From contig JBQTGY010000041.1 of NCBI GenBank assembly GCA_052390415.1, forward strand, positions 1 through 64,000: DNA of 64,000 nucleotides. Direction: 5' to 3'. The notes under the pieces were generated by a model. That model searched no databases. It saw only the letters and a program-made list of their open reading frames with translations, and was not told where the DNA came from. The DNA comes from JANNWF01 sp052390415. GTDB taxonomy: Bacteria > Pseudomonadota > Gammaproteobacteria > Xanthomonadales > Xanthomonadaceae. Shown piece after piece: positions 24,098 through 33,663 of this stretch. A program made the translations under genes and the position numbers. Every line of letters begins with the position of its first letter. Position 1 is the first letter of the stretch.

Positions 24098-26133
24098 ACA
24101 CCGTCGCAAAAGCGGCGAGTCACTCGCACGTCTCGCGCATCGATGGCGCGCAGATTCGGCAAGCCGCATGGGCCGCATTGGCCAAGCTCAATCCGCCTGT
24201 TGCGGCACGCAGCCCGGTGATGTTTGTGGTCCTGATCGGTACCGTGGTCAGCGCGTGGATGGCGGTGGCGGTTGGCAGGTTTGACCCGGCATTTGCATTC
24301 AACCTCGCGGTTACCTTGATCCTGCTGGCCACCGTGTTGTTCGCCAACTTTGCCGAGGCGATCGCGGAAGCCCGTGGTCGTGGCCAGGCCGCCAGCTTGC
24401 GTGCCGCGCGTGCCGAACTGGTGGCACGGCGAGTGGTCGCTGACGGCGAACAGCGTGTACCCGCATCCGTGCTCAAAGCCGGCGATCGGGTGCGCGTGGC
24501 TGCCGGCGAAATGATCCCAGCCGATGGCGAAATCATTGCAGGCATTGCCAGCATCAACGAAGCCGCCGTCACCGGTGAATCGGCACCGGTGCTGCGTGAA
24601 GCGGGCACGGATCGCTCAGGCGTGATCGGTGGCACCAAGGTGCTGACCGATGAAATCCTGGTCGAAGTATCGGCCGATGCGGGGCATAGTTTTCTGGATC
24701 GCATGATCGCCTTGGTCGAAGGCGCATCCCGGCAAAAGACGCCCAACGAACTGGCCTTGACCGTGTTGTTGTCCGCGATGTCCTTGGCCTTCCTGGCGGT
24801 GGTCGCAGCCTTGCCGGCGATAGGAAGTTTCGTTGGCGTGCATGTGAGTGTGGTGGTGCTGGTGGCGCTGCTGGTGTGTCTGATCCCCACCACCATCGGC
24901 GGTCTGTTGCCGGCCATCGGCATCGCCGGCATGAATCGCGCCTTGCAAGCCAATGTGATCGCCAAGTCCGGCAAGGCGGTGGAAATCGCCGGTGATATCG
25001 ACACGCTGTTGCTGGACAAGACCGGCACCATCACCCACGGCGACCGCCAAGCCACCGACTTCTTGCCAGTTGCAGGCGTCAGCAAGCTGCAACTGCGTGA
25101 CGCTGCGTTATTTGCTTCATTGGCTGATCCCACGCCTGAGGGCAAATCCATCGTGGCGCTGGCGCGCAAGTTCGGCTCGGCGATTGCCGAGCCCGTAGGT
25201 GCCACGTTCATGGCCTTCAGCGCGCAGACGCGTATGTCGGGGGTTGACCTGGTGGATGGCGTGCGTATTCGTAAAGGCGCGGGTGATTCCGTCGCGCGCT
25301 GGACCGCCGAACAAGGCGGCAACACACCCAGCGACTTGCGCGGCTTGATCGAGCAAGTCGCGCGCGAGGGCGGCACGCCGCTGGTGGTCGCCGAAGGCGC
25401 GCGTCAGCTCGGCGTGGTGGCACTGTCGGACGTGGTCAAGCCGGGTGTGCGTGAGCGCTTTGCGCGGCTGCGTGCGCTGGGCGTGAAGACCGTCATGATT
25501 ACCGGCGACAACCCGATCACCGCCGCGGCCATTGCTGCGATTGCGGGTGTGGACGACTTCATCGCCGAAGCTACGCCCGAACAGAAACTGCAGCGCATCC
25601 GCGACGAGCAGGCAATGGGCAAGTTGGTGGCGATGGTGGGCGATGGTACCAATGACGCACCCGCGCTGGCGCAAGCTGACATTGGGCTGGCGATGAATGC
25701 CGGCACCCAGGCCGCGAAAGAGGCCGGCAACATGGTCGACCTCGATTCCGATCCGACCAAGCTGCTGAGTGTGGTGGAAATTGGCAAGCAGTTGCTGATT
25801 ACGCGCGGTGCCTTGACGACCTTCTCGCTGGCCAACGACGTGGCGAAGTATTTCGCCATCATTCCGGCGGTGTTTGCGGCACAACTGCCCGCCTTGGCGA
25901 TGCTTGACGTGATGCGGTTGTCGAGTCCTCAGAACGCGGTGCTGGCGGCGCTGATCTTCAACGCGCTGGTCATTCCTGCCTTGATCCCGTTGGCCTTGCG
26001 CGGCGTGAAGTTCCGTGCCGCCAGTGCGTCCTCGCTGCTGCGACGCAATCTGTTGGTGTATGGCCTCGGTGGAGTCTTGCTGCCAATTGTGGGCATCAAG
26101 TTGATCGATCTGTTGCTGGTAATGGCTTTATGA
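24094..26133 (+). CDS. kdpB: Potassium-transporting ATPase, catalytic subunit KdpB
   Basis: A 679-residue P-type ATPase. The phosphorylation site is Asp308 in LLLDKTGTITHGD; the dephosphorylation motif TGES is at 160-163, its Ser being the regulatory phospho-serine position known in E. coli; the hinge is MVGDGTNDAPALAQADIG. IPTTIGGLLPAIGIAGMNR is the Kdp-specific membrane segment. Length matches E. coli (682). The start overlaps the kdpA stop and the end overlaps the kdpC start, both by 4 bases. Confidence 0.98.
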   Translation: MNTVAKAASHSHVSRIDGAQIRQAAWAALAKLNPPVAARSPVMFVVLIGTVVSAWMAVAVGRFDPAFAFNLAVTLILLATVLFANFAEAIAEARGRGQAASLRAARAELVARRVVADGEQRVPASVLKAGDRVRVAAGEMIPADGEIIAGIASINEAAVTGESAPVLREAGTDRSGVIGGTKVLTDEILVEVSADAGHSFLDRMIALVEGASRQKTPNELALTVLLSAMSLAFLAVVAALPAIGSFVGVHVSVVVLVALLVCLIPTTIGGLLPAIGIAGMNRALQANVIAKSGKAVEIAGDIDTLLLDKTGTITHGDRQATDFLPVAGVSKLQLRDAALFASLADPTPEGKSIVALARKFGSAIAEPVGATFMAFSAQTRMSGVDLVDGVRIRKGAGDSVARWTAEQGGNTPSDLRGLIEQVAREGGTPLVVAEGARQLGVVALSDVVKPGVRERFARLRALGVKTVMITGDNPITAAAIAAIAGVDDFIAEATPEQKLQRIRDEQAMGKLVAMVGDGTNDAPALAQADIGLAMNAGTQAAKEAGNMVDLDSDPTKLLSVVEIGKQLLITRGALTTFSLANDVAKYFAIIPAVFAAQLPALAMLDVMRLSSPQNAVLAALIFNALVIPALIPLALRGVKFRAASASSLLRRNLLVYGLGGVLLPIVGIKLIDLLLVMAL

Positions 26134-26750
26134 AGCGCTTGTCGGGAGAGACTGCAATCAACACGACCACGTCCTTTGATCACCAAGGCGGCAGCATGCT
26201 GGTCTGGCTGCGTTTTGCCGCTGTCGGTGTGCTCGGCTGCGGCCTGTTGTATCCGCTAGTTGCCACCTTCGTGGGTCAGACCCTGTTCCCGCAACAAGCG
26301 CGCGGCAGCTTGATCGAGCGCGATGGGGTGGTGATTGGCTCGCGCCTGATCGCACAAGCTTTCAGCGCCGACCGCTATTTTGAACCGCGTCCATCGGCGG
26401 CCAACTACGATCCACAGGTGGCGTCCGGCAGCAACTGGGCACCCAGCAATCCCGCGTTGCGTGAGCGCATCGCGGCAAGCTCGGCCGCCATCGTTGCGCG
26501 TGAAAGCATTGCCGCCGACGCCATTCCAGTCGATCTGGTAACCGTATCCGGCTCGGGCCTTGACCCACACATCAGCCCTGCCTCCGCCGCCGCGCAGGTC
26601 GCGCGAGTGGCGCGTGCGCGTGGCATCAGCGAGGCCAACGTCCAGGCGTTGGTCGCTGCCAACACCTTGCCGCCGACGTTCGGCGTGTTGGGGCAAGCAC
26701 GGGTGAATGTGTTGGAGTTGAATCTGGCGTTGGATGCTGGCGTACGCTGA
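26130..26750 (+). CDS. kdpC: Potassium-transporting ATPase subunit KdpC
   Basis: A 206-residue subunit with one N-terminal membrane helix (MLVWLRFAAVGVLGCGLLYP) and a periplasmic domain with the family motifs GSRLIAQAFSADRYFEPRPS and VSGSGLDPHISPASAAAQVARVA (the latter in part). It couples KdpA to KdpB and raises K+ affinity. A ~20-residue N-terminal extension precedes the helix if the overlapping ATG at 26130 is used; an internal ATG at 26196 would start directly before the helix. Confidence 0.95.
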   Translation: MKRLSGETAINTTTSFDHQGGSMLVWLRFAAVGVLGCGLLYPLVATFVGQTLFPQQARGSLIERDGVVIGSRLIAQAFSADRYFEPRPSAANYDPQVASGSNWAPSNPALRERIAASSAAIVARESIAADAIPVDLVTVSGSGLDPHISPASAAAQVARVARARGISEANVQALVAANTLPPTFGVLGQARVNVLELNLALDAGVR

Positions 26751-26799
26751 AGCGATGCAGAACTTGATTGGGGTTGGACTTCATCTAGCCTCGAACAGA

Positions 26800-26919
26800 A
26801 GCCCTTCTCCCCTCGGGAGAAGGTGGCGCGAAGCGCCGGATGAGGGTTCGAGATGGTCTTGGACCTTCAAGCCGGCCCCGAACCCTCGCCCCAACCCCTC
26901 TCCCGAGGGGAGAGGGGCT
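26800..26919. repeat. MITE-like element with ~45-bp imperfect inverted arms
   Basis: The left arm (26800-26850) starts AGCCCTTCTCCCCTCGGGAG and ends GATGAGGGTTCG. The right arm (26879-26919) is its near-perfect inverse, starting CGAACCCTCGCCCC and ending GAGGGGAGAGGGGCT. About 28 unique bases separate them. Similar elements are common in intergenic regions of Xanthomonadales. It splits kdpFABC from kdpDE. Confidence 0.75.
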
Positions 26920-26940
26920 CAACAGCGATGCAGCTGACAC

Positions 26941-29631
26941 ATGCCCACGGTCACCACCACCGCAGAACGCCACCAACGCGCCGACGCCCTGCTCGGTTCC
27001 TTGCAGCGCGAACGCGGCGGACAGCTCAAGGTTTTTCTGGGTGCCGCGCCTGGCGTTGGCAAAACCTATGCCATGCTCAACGCGGCGCGTGAGCTGAGCA
27101 AACAAGGTGTGGACCTGGTGGTGGGTCTGGTCGAAACGCATGGTCGCGTTGAAACCGAAGCGCTGTTGCAAGGCCTCGACGTGATGCCGCGTCGACGGCT
27201 CGACTACAAGGGCCGTGTGCTGGAGGAACTTGATCTCGACGCCTTGCTGGTGCGCAAGCCCAGACTGGCCGTGGTCGACGAACTGGCGCATCAGAACGCA
27301 CCTGGTGGCCGCCACGAGCGCCGTTATCAGGACATTGAAGAATTGCTCGATGCCGGCATCGACGTCTACACCACGGTCAACATCCAGCATCTGGAATCGC
27401 TCAACGATCTGGTCCGCCAACTGACCGGCGTACGGGTGCGCGAAACGGTGCCGGATGCATTTCTTGATCGTGCGCGCGACATCGTCTTGATCGATCTGCC
27501 GCCACGCGAACTGATCGCCCGTCTGCAACAAGGCAAGGTGTATTTGCCCGAACAAGCCGCTTCCGCCTTGCAGTCGTATTTCACCGCTTCCAACCTGACC
27601 GCGCTGCGCGAACTGGCGGTGCAGCAAGTGGCAGATCGCGTCGACGCCGACCTGCGTGAACATCTGGCCGCACGCGGCAGCGGCCCGGTGCCGATTCGCC
27701 GGCAAGTGTTGGTCGCCATCGATGGCTTGGACAACAGCGAATATCTGGTGCGGGTTGCACGCAAACTCGCCGAGCGCAGGCAGGCGCCGTGGACGGTAGT
27801 GCACGTCAATACTGGCCGCGTCGATGTGGATCGGCAGAAAAATGTCGAGCAGTGTTTTGCCTTGGCGCGCCGGCTCGGTGCCGAGGTGGCGATGCTGCAT
27901 GGCACTTCGGTGGTCGGCGAGTTGATCGCCCATGCGAGCCAACATGCGGTGTCGACCATCGTCATCGCGCGCACCCGCGAGCGACCCTTCGCGCGCATCT
28001 TCAATCGCACGCTGACTCAGCAGCTGTTGCAGCGCGGCGCGCATTTCGAACTGACCATCATCAATACCCCGGTGGCGCGCGCACGATCCCGGCGGCGGCT
28101 GGATGAGCAACCCCATTCGCAGATGGGCGCGGAGCTGATGTTCGCTGCCACTGTTACCGCGTTGGCAACGCTGGCTGCCGCCATCGCAGGGCGCTTCTGG
28201 AGTTTGCAGGACGTCTCCCTGTTATTCATTCCGGCGGTGCTGTTCGTGGCAGTGCGGGCCCGTCCGACAGTGACGGCCGTTGCGGTGATCGGGTGCTTTC
28301 TTGCTTACAACTTCTTCTTCATCGAGCCACGTTTCACCTTCCACATTGCTGCGGGTCGCGATGTGGCGACGCTTGCAGTTTTCCTGTTGGTGGCTTTCAT
28401 TTGCGGCCGTCTCGCCGGCCGTTTGCGCAGTCAAGTGATGATGTTGCGTGCCGCCAATGCACGCACCGAGGCTTTGCAAGCGCTGGGTCAGCGGCTCTCC
28501 ACCGCAGCCGATGCAGGCGAGGTGCATCGTGCCGCCACGCGCATGCTGCACAGCGCGCTTGCCGCCGATGTGGTGGTTCTGACCTTGATCGAAGGTCGTG
28601 GGCTGAGCGCAGTGGCCGCTGAGCCCAGCGATGCCGCGCTCGATGTCAGCGCCTCTGCTGCCGCCGATTGGTGTTTGCGCAACCTGCAACCGGCCGGTCG
28701 ATTTACCGAAACCTTGAATGGCGCCGGCTGGTGGTGTTTGCCGCTGACCCAAGGCGACAAAGCCTTTGGCGTGGTGGCGATGCGGCTGCGCGCGAGCAGC
28801 GATCACCTCGCGCCCGAGCTGGAAAGCCTGGCGCAAGCGATGGTGCAAGACCTTGCCCAAGCGCTGGCTCGCACCAGCCTGGTCGAAGCCTTGGAGTCTG
28901 CCCGCTTGCAAGGCGAAACCGAACGCCTGCGCGCCGCATTGTTGTCGTCGGTATCGCACGACCTGCGCTCGCCGCTGTCGTCGATCATCGGCAGCGCCGA
29001 AAGTCTGAGCGTCTACCGCGACCAGCTTTCGGCGGACGATCAACGCGCCTTGGCCGAAGCCATCTTGAGCGAAGGTCAGCGATTGGATCGATACATCCAG
29101 AATCTGCTCGACATGACCCGTCTCGGTCACGGCACCCTCAAACTCAATCGTGAATGGGTGGGCGTGGAGGAGATCGTCGGCTCCGCGGTCAACCGATTGC
29201 GCAAGTTGGCCCCCAGTGCCAGTTTTGACCTGCAACTGGCCGCTGACGTGCCGTTGCTGTATGTGCATCCCGCGCTGATCGAGCAAGGCTTGTTCAACAT
29301 CCTCGAAAACGCCGCCAAGTTCTCGCCGCCAGCCACCGCCGTCATCGTGCGCACTCAGCTACGTGATGGCCAACTGCGGATTGAAGTGAGCGACCGTGGC
29401 GCAGGCATTCCCGAGGACGAACGCAAACGCATTTTCGACATGTTCTACAGCGTCGTGCGGGGCGATCGTGGTGCCCAAGGCACCGGCCTCGGGCTAGCGA
29501 TTTGCCAAGGCATGATGGGCGCGCACGGCGGCATCGTTGAAGCCTTGCCGGGGGAAAACGGCATCGGCACCATCATCCGCATTACCCTGCCACTCATCGA
29601 GCCCCCGGCGGACACAGCGAAAGACGAGTGA
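26941..29631 (+). CDS. kdpD: Osmosensitive K+ channel histidine kinase KdpD
   Basis: An 896-residue sensor. The N-terminal KdpD domain has a Walker A (GAAPGVGKTYAML, residues ~34-46), then a universal-stress-protein domain (~245-380), four closely spaced membrane helices (~400-500), a GAF-like region and the kinase core. The H-box is SVSHDLRSPLSSIIG with His673, the same number as the E. coli phospho-site. N and G boxes are NILENAAKFS, DRGAGIPEDE and GTGLGLAICQ. It senses low K+ or high osmolarity and phosphorylates KdpE. The usual length is 894. No strong ribosome-binding site precedes the ATG, which follows a MITE by 21 bases. Confidence 0.97.
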   Translation: MPTVTTTAERHQRADALLGSLQRERGGQLKVFLGAAPGVGKTYAMLNAARELSKQGVDLVVGLVETHGRVETEALLQGLDVMPRRRLDYKGRVLEELDLDALLVRKPRLAVVDELAHQNAPGGRHERRYQDIEELLDAGIDVYTTVNIQHLESLNDLVRQLTGVRVRETVPDAFLDRARDIVLIDLPPRELIARLQQGKVYLPEQAASALQSYFTASNLTALRELAVQQVADRVDADLREHLAARGSGPVPIRRQVLVAIDGLDNSEYLVRVARKLAERRQAPWTVVHVNTGRVDVDRQKNVEQCFALARRLGAEVAMLHGTSVVGELIAHASQHAVSTIVIARTRERPFARIFNRTLTQQLLQRGAHFELTIINTPVARARSRRRLDEQPHSQMGAELMFAATVTALATLAAAIAGRFWSLQDVSLLFIPAVLFVAVRARPTVTAVAVIGCFLAYNFFFIEPRFTFHIAAGRDVATLAVFLLVAFICGRLAGRLRSQVMMLRAANARTEALQALGQRLSTAADAGEVHRAATRMLHSALAADVVVLTLIEGRGLSAVAAEPSDAALDVSASAAADWCLRNLQPAGRFTETLNGAGWWCLPLTQGDKAFGVVAMRLRASSDHLAPELESLAQAMVQDLAQALARTSLVEALESARLQGETERLRAALLSSVSHDLRSPLSSIIGSAESLSVYRDQLSADDQRALAEAILSEGQRLDRYIQNLLDMTRLGHGTLKLNREWVGVEEIVGSAVNRLRKLAPSASFDLQLAADVPLLYVHPALIEQGLFNILENAAKFSPPATAVIVRTQLRDGQLRIEVSDRGAGIPEDERKRIFDMFYSVVRGDRGAQGTGLGLAICQGMMGAHGGIVEALPGENGIGTIIRITLPLIEPPADTAKDE

Positions 29632-29632
29632 G

Positions 29633-30322
29633 ATGAGCGAGAGCGGCGGTGCCCGAATTCTGCTGATCGAAGACGAAGTGCAGATTCGTCGTTTTCTGGC
29701 GATCAGCCTGCGCGCGCAGGGCTTCGAGGTGATCGAGACGATCAGCGGCGCAGTTGGTCTGGAAACATTGGCTACCAAGGGTGCGGATCTGGTCTTGCTT
29801 GATCTCGGTCTGCCCGACATGGACGGCATCGAAGTGCTGCAAGACTTGCGTGCATGGTCGGCCGTGCCGGTGATCGTGCTGTCGGCGCGGCATGCCGAAG
29901 AGCAAAAAGTCGCAGCCCTGGACGTCGGCGCCAACGACTACGTCACCAAGCCATTTGGAGTGCAGGAACTCTCCGCCCGCATTCGCGGCTTGCTGCGCCA
30001 GCCCGCTGCCGCAGATCGCTCGCCGGTATTCGACGATGGCAATCTGCGCATCGACCTGGGGCTGCGCCAAGTGAGCCTGGCTGGCGAACCCGTGATCGTG
30101 AGCCGCAAGGAATGGGCACTGCTGGCGCTGCTGCTGAAACACGCTGGCCGCGTTGTCACTCAACCGCAATTGTTGCGCGAGATCTGGGGGCCTTCGCATG
30201 TCGAAGACACCCACTACTTGCGAGTCCTGGTGGGCAAGCTGCGAACCAAACTTGGCGACAACGCGGTGACGCCGCGTTACATCGGGACGCATGCGGGGGT
30301 GGGGTTGCGGTTTCTGGGGTGA
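29633..30322 (+). CDS. kdpE: Response regulator KdpE
   Basis: A 229-residue OmpR-family regulator. Receiver: LIEDE acidic pocket, phospho-acceptor Asp57 (LVLLDLGLPDMDG), conserved Lys in YVTKPFGVQEL. C-terminal winged helix: VSRKEWALLALLLKHAGRVV, then THYLRVLVGKLRTKLGDN, a KdpE hallmark. The start lies one base after the kdpD stop. It is expected to activate kdpFABC through the TTTACG repeats upstream of kdpF. Confidence 0.95.
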   Translation: MSESGGARILLIEDEVQIRRFLAISLRAQGFEVIETISGAVGLETLATKGADLVLLDLGLPDMDGIEVLQDLRAWSAVPVIVLSARHAEEQKVAALDVGANDYVTKPFGVQELSARIRGLLRQPAAADRSPVFDDGNLRIDLGLRQVSLAGEPVIVSRKEWALLALLLKHAGRVVTQPQLLREIWGPSHVEDTHYLRVLVGKLRTKLGDNAVTPRYIGTHAGVGLRFLG

Positions 30323-30626
30323 GGCGGGGCTTTCGGCAAGAGCCTGGCTAGGTTGTGCGGTTGTCAATGCAATTTGTGGCCGGAGCGATTGCTTTGAGCC
30401 ACTCATCGGAGATCGCTGTCAGCTGGCGATAAACCGGCTAACCTTCGCGGGACTGTGGCCTAGCAAGAAGCAGCCGAGCAAGCTCGGCTCTACAAGCGCA
30501 ACCACCGCGTGCGAAGGTCTTTCGCAAGGGAGACTTGGTAGAGCGGAGCTTGCTTCGCTGCCACACGCGGATGGGTGCCTCAAGCCATACGTCATGCCTG
30601 CCGCCCACGCTCGAAGGTTCTCCGCT
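30323..30626. repeat. Intergenic stretch with dispersed palindromic repeat
   Basis: This 304-bp gap has no convincing gene. At 30471-30562 it carries CAGCCGAGCAAGCTCGGCTC followed by TACAAGC, then about 50 bases later GGTAGAGCGGAGCTTGCTTC. The same two-arm palindrome (AGCCGAGCAAGCTCGGCT core plus GTAGAGC) recurs at 41922-42010 and 60378-60445, and flanks the tandem array at 19.5 kb. The rest presumably holds the promoter of the amidohydrolase pair. Confidence 0.7.
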
Positions 30627-31967
30627 ATGTCGATGACGCCTCCATTTCTGCTGATACTTCTGCTCGCATTCGTGCTGCCGGCCTCGGCCGCAGACCGCCT
30701 GCAAATCATCCACGCCGGCCAGTTGCTGGACCAACCGGACAAACCCGCGCGTGGTCCCAGTTCGCTGCTGATCCGCAACGACAAAGTCGAGGCAATTCGC
30801 GAAGGTCATGTCGATGCGGCAGGATTTGAATTGGCACCCGCCGACGTCGAAGTGATCGACCTGCGCAAGTACTTCGTACTGCCAGGTCTGATCGACAGTC
30901 ATGTCCATCTGACCACCGACAAAGCCGGCGTGGAGGCGCAGTTGTGGGACGTGACGGCGAGCGTGGCGAGCAAGGCTTACGAGGCAGCGGTGAACGCCAG
31001 GAAGACCTTGGATGCCGGCTTCACCACGGTGCGCAATCTGGGTGATGGTGACGGCGTAGTGCTGGCGCTGCGTGATGCAGTCGCGGCAGGGCAGGTGCCG
31101 GGTCCGCGCATTCTGGATGCCGGTGTATCGATCTCGGTGACGTCGGGCCATATGGATGCGACCTTGGGGTATGCCGAAGGCCTGCACGCCGCGCTTTCTA
31201 CCAGCGAGAACCTGTGCGACGGCGTCGAATCCTGTCGGCGCGCGGTGCGCAAGCAGATCGGTCGTGGCGCCGATGTCATCAAGATCGCGACCACCGGCGG
31301 CGTCAACAGTCGGATTGGTGCGGGCGTGGGCCAACAGATGTTCGAGGATGAGGCCCGCGCCATCGTCGAAACCGCGCATCTGGCGGGCAAGAAGGTGGCG
31401 GTACACGCGCATGGTGGCGATGGCATCAAGGTGGCGCTGCGCGCAGGCGCGGATTCGATCGAACACGGCACCTTGCTGGATGACGAGGGTATCGCCTTGT
31501 TCAAGAGCAGTGGCGCGTACTACGTGCCGACCTTGTCGACCATCAACGGTTACAACGAGCGCCTGGCGAAAAATCCCGAGGCCTATACCGGCGCGGTGCT
31601 GGAGAAGATCAAGTGGCGCATCGGCATCACCGGCAAGGCGCTGGCGATGGCGATGCCGCGTGGGGTCAAGATCGCATTTGGTACCGATGCCGGGGTCAGC
31701 TTGCATGGCCGCAATGCGGATGAATTTGAATTGATGGTGAAGTTTGGGATGACCGCGCAACAAGCCATCGTTGCCGCCACCCTCAATGCCGCCGACTTGC
31801 TGGGTGTGAGCGAACACGTTGGCGATTTGGCAACCGGCAAACAAGCCGACCTGATCGCGGTCAGCGGCAATCCGCTGGAGGATGTGACCGTGCTGAAGGA
31901 CGTGCGAGTGGTGATGAAGGGTGGGCACGTGTTCAAGAACACCACCAGCACGAACCTGAGTGAATAA
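30627..31967 (+). CDS. Exported metal-dependent amidohydrolase (imidazolonepropionase/prolidase-like)
   Basis: A 446-residue exported hydrolase. The ATG at 30627 follows GAAGG and starts a signal peptide (MTPPFLLILLLAFVLPASA). Metal-site motifs in order: HxH in LPGLIDSHVHLTT; carboxylated-Lys region VIKIATTGGVNS; KKVAVHAHGGDGI; DSIEHGTLLDDEG; and FGTDAGVSLHG. This is the subgroup of Xaa-Pro dipeptidase/imidazolonepropionase-like amidohydrolases, several of which cleave Xaa-Arg/Lys or Xaa-Pro dipeptides; the substrate cannot be read from sequence. It is followed within 5 bases by a second amidohydrolase. Confidence 0.9.
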   Translation: MSMTPPFLLILLLAFVLPASAADRLQIIHAGQLLDQPDKPARGPSSLLIRNDKVEAIREGHVDAAGFELAPADVEVIDLRKYFVLPGLIDSHVHLTTDKAGVEAQLWDVTASVASKAYEAAVNARKTLDAGFTTVRNLGDGDGVVLALRDAVAAGQVPGPRILDAGVSISVTSGHMDATLGYAEGLHAALSTSENLCDGVESCRRAVRKQIGRGADVIKIATTGGVNSRIGAGVGQQMFEDEARAIVETAHLAGKKVAVHAHGGDGIKVALRAGADSIEHGTLLDDEGIALFKSSGAYYVPTLSTINGYNERLAKNPEAYTGAVLEKIKWRIGITGKALAMAMPRGVKIAFGTDAGVSLHGRNADEFELMVKFGMTAQQAIVAATLNAADLLGVSEHVGDLATGKQADLIAVSGNPLEDVTVLKDVRVVMKGGHVFKNTTSTNLSE

Positions 31968-31971
31968 TCCG

Positions 31972-33663
31972 ATGCGTCGACTTGTTGCAAGTGTGCTGCT
32001 CACCTTGACCGTCAGCGCCCACGCGCAATCGGTCAGCATTCTGCACAACGCGCAGATCTATTCGGGTGAGGTGGCTCCCGAGCCCGCTGCTGCCAAGGAC
32101 GCGACCCCAAAATACGCAACCGCGATGGCGTGGCGCGACGGTCGTGTGTTGGCCTTGGGTGATCTCGACACGCTGCGCGCGGATTACCCCGATGCCAAGC
32201 AGATCGATGGTGGCGGGGCGCACGTTTTGCCGGGTCTGATCGATGCACATGGGCACCTGTTCAACCTCGGTTATTCGCTGCTGAATGCCGACTTGAGAAA
32301 TGTCGATAGCAAGGCGGAAATCGTCAGTCGCTTGCAAGCGTTCGCCGCCGAGCTACCGGCGGATGCGTGGTTGCTGGGGCGCGGTTGGGATCAGAACCGC
32401 TGGGCTGAAAAATCCTTCCCTACCGCGGCCGATCTGGACGCCGCCTTCCCGGATCGTCCGGTGTGGTTGGAGCGGATCGACGGTCACGCCGGCTGGGCCA
32501 GCAGCGCCGCGCTGCGCAGCCTCGATGCACACACGCAAGCCAAATTGAAGGACGCCGAGTGGCAACCCGACGGCGGCTTGATCATTCGCGAGAAAGGCGT
32601 GCCGACTGGCGTATTTGTTGATACCGCCAGCGCCTTGGTCGAGCGTGCCGTACCGGCAGCCAGCGACGCACTGCGCGAGCGTGCGCTGCGGCGCGCCTTG
32701 AGAGAGGTTGTGCGCTGGGGCCTGACCGGTGTGCACGACATGGGTGTGTCGGCAGCAGACATGGCCGTGATGCGCCGATTTGCGGATCGGCAACAATTGC
32801 CTCTGCGCATCACTGCGTATGCGGATGGCGACAGCGCCGCGCTGGCGGGTTTGTGCGCCTTCGGTGCGTATCACCACGCCAGCGGTCGCCTGCAGATGCG
32901 TGGCGTCAAGTTGTATGCCGATGGCGCCTTGGGCTCACGCGGTGCCGCCTTGATCGAGCCATATAGCGACGAACCCGATCAACGCGGCTTGTTGGTCACA
33001 CCACCGGAGGCATTACGCAGCGCGATGCTGAAGGCGCGCGATTGTGGGCTGCAAGTCGCCGCGCATGCGATCGGTGATCGCGGCAACCGCATCCTGCTGG
33101 ATCTATTTACTGACGTCTTGAATGGCCATACCGATCACCGCTGGCGCATCGAGCACGCGCAGGTGGTGGAACTGAGTGATATTTCGCGCTTTGCCAAGCT
33201 CGGAATCGGGGCCTCGATGCAGCCCACCCATGCCACGTCCGACATGCCGTGGGCCGGCGTGCGGGTCGGCGCAGATCGCCTGCGCGGCGCGTATGCGTGG
33301 CGACGGTTTTTGGACAGCGGCGCCGATCTCCCTCTGGGTTCGGATTTCCCCGTCGAAGCCGTCAATCCCATGCTCGGCCTGCATGCCGCAATCACCCGCC
33401 AGGACAGCAAGTCGCAACCACCTGGCGGATGGTTGCCGGATCAACTATTGAATCGCCACGAAGCCCTGCGCGGCTTCACTTTGGCCGCAGCAAAGGCGGG
33501 CTTTGCCGAAAGCGAAGTCGGCTCACTCGCGCCCGGCAAACGCGCTGATTTTGTGATGCTGGGTGCCAACTATTTCGACGTCGCCGATCCGCGCGTGGCG
33601 GAGTTGGCGGTGGAGTCGACGTGGGTGGATGGGGAGGTGGTTTATCGGCGTGGTGAAGAGTAG
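31972..33663 (+). CDS. Exported amidohydrolase, YtcJ-like
   Basis: A 563-residue exported amidohydrolase of the YtcJ/NfdA group. The signal peptide is MRRLVASVLLTLTVSAHA. Motifs: LPGLIDAHGHLFNLG, VWLERIDGHAGWASSAALR, TGVHDMGVSAADMAVMRR, GVKLYADGALGSRGAALIEPY, VAAHAIGDRGNR, IEHAQVV and PLGSDFPVEAVNPMLGLHAA. Family members hydrolyse N-formyl or related amides. The ATG at 31972 was chosen over an overlapping GTG at 31960. Co-transcription with the amidohydrolase upstream suggests that both act on the same class of periplasmic substrate. Confidence 0.9.
   Translation: MRRLVASVLLTLTVSAHAQSVSILHNAQIYSGEVAPEPAAAKDATPKYATAMAWRDGRVLALGDLDTLRADYPDAKQIDGGGAHVLPGLIDAHGHLFNLGYSLLNADLRNVDSKAEIVSRLQAFAAELPADAWLLGRGWDQNRWAEKSFPTAADLDAAFPDRPVWLERIDGHAGWASSAALRSLDAHTQAKLKDAEWQPDGGLIIREKGVPTGVFVDTASALVERAVPAASDALRERALRRALREVVRWGLTGVHDMGVSAADMAVMRRFADRQQLPLRITAYADGDSAALAGLCAFGAYHHASGRLQMRGVKLYADGALGSRGAALIEPYSDEPDQRGLLVTPPEALRSAMLKARDCGLQVAAHAIGDRGNRILLDLFTDVLNGHTDHRWRIEHAQVVELSDISRFAKLGIGASMQPTHATSDMPWAGVRVGADRLRGAYAWRRFLDSGADLPLGSDFPVEAVNPMLGLHAAITRQDSKSQPPGGWLPDQLLNRHEALRGFTLAAAKAGFAESEVGSLAPGKRADFVMLGANYFDVADPRVAELAVESTWVDGEVVYRRGEE

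Noticed and set aside
26800..26919. Insertion sequence between kdpC and kdpD
   Set aside because: The element is only ~120 bp with inverted arms and no room for a transposase; it is MITE-like.
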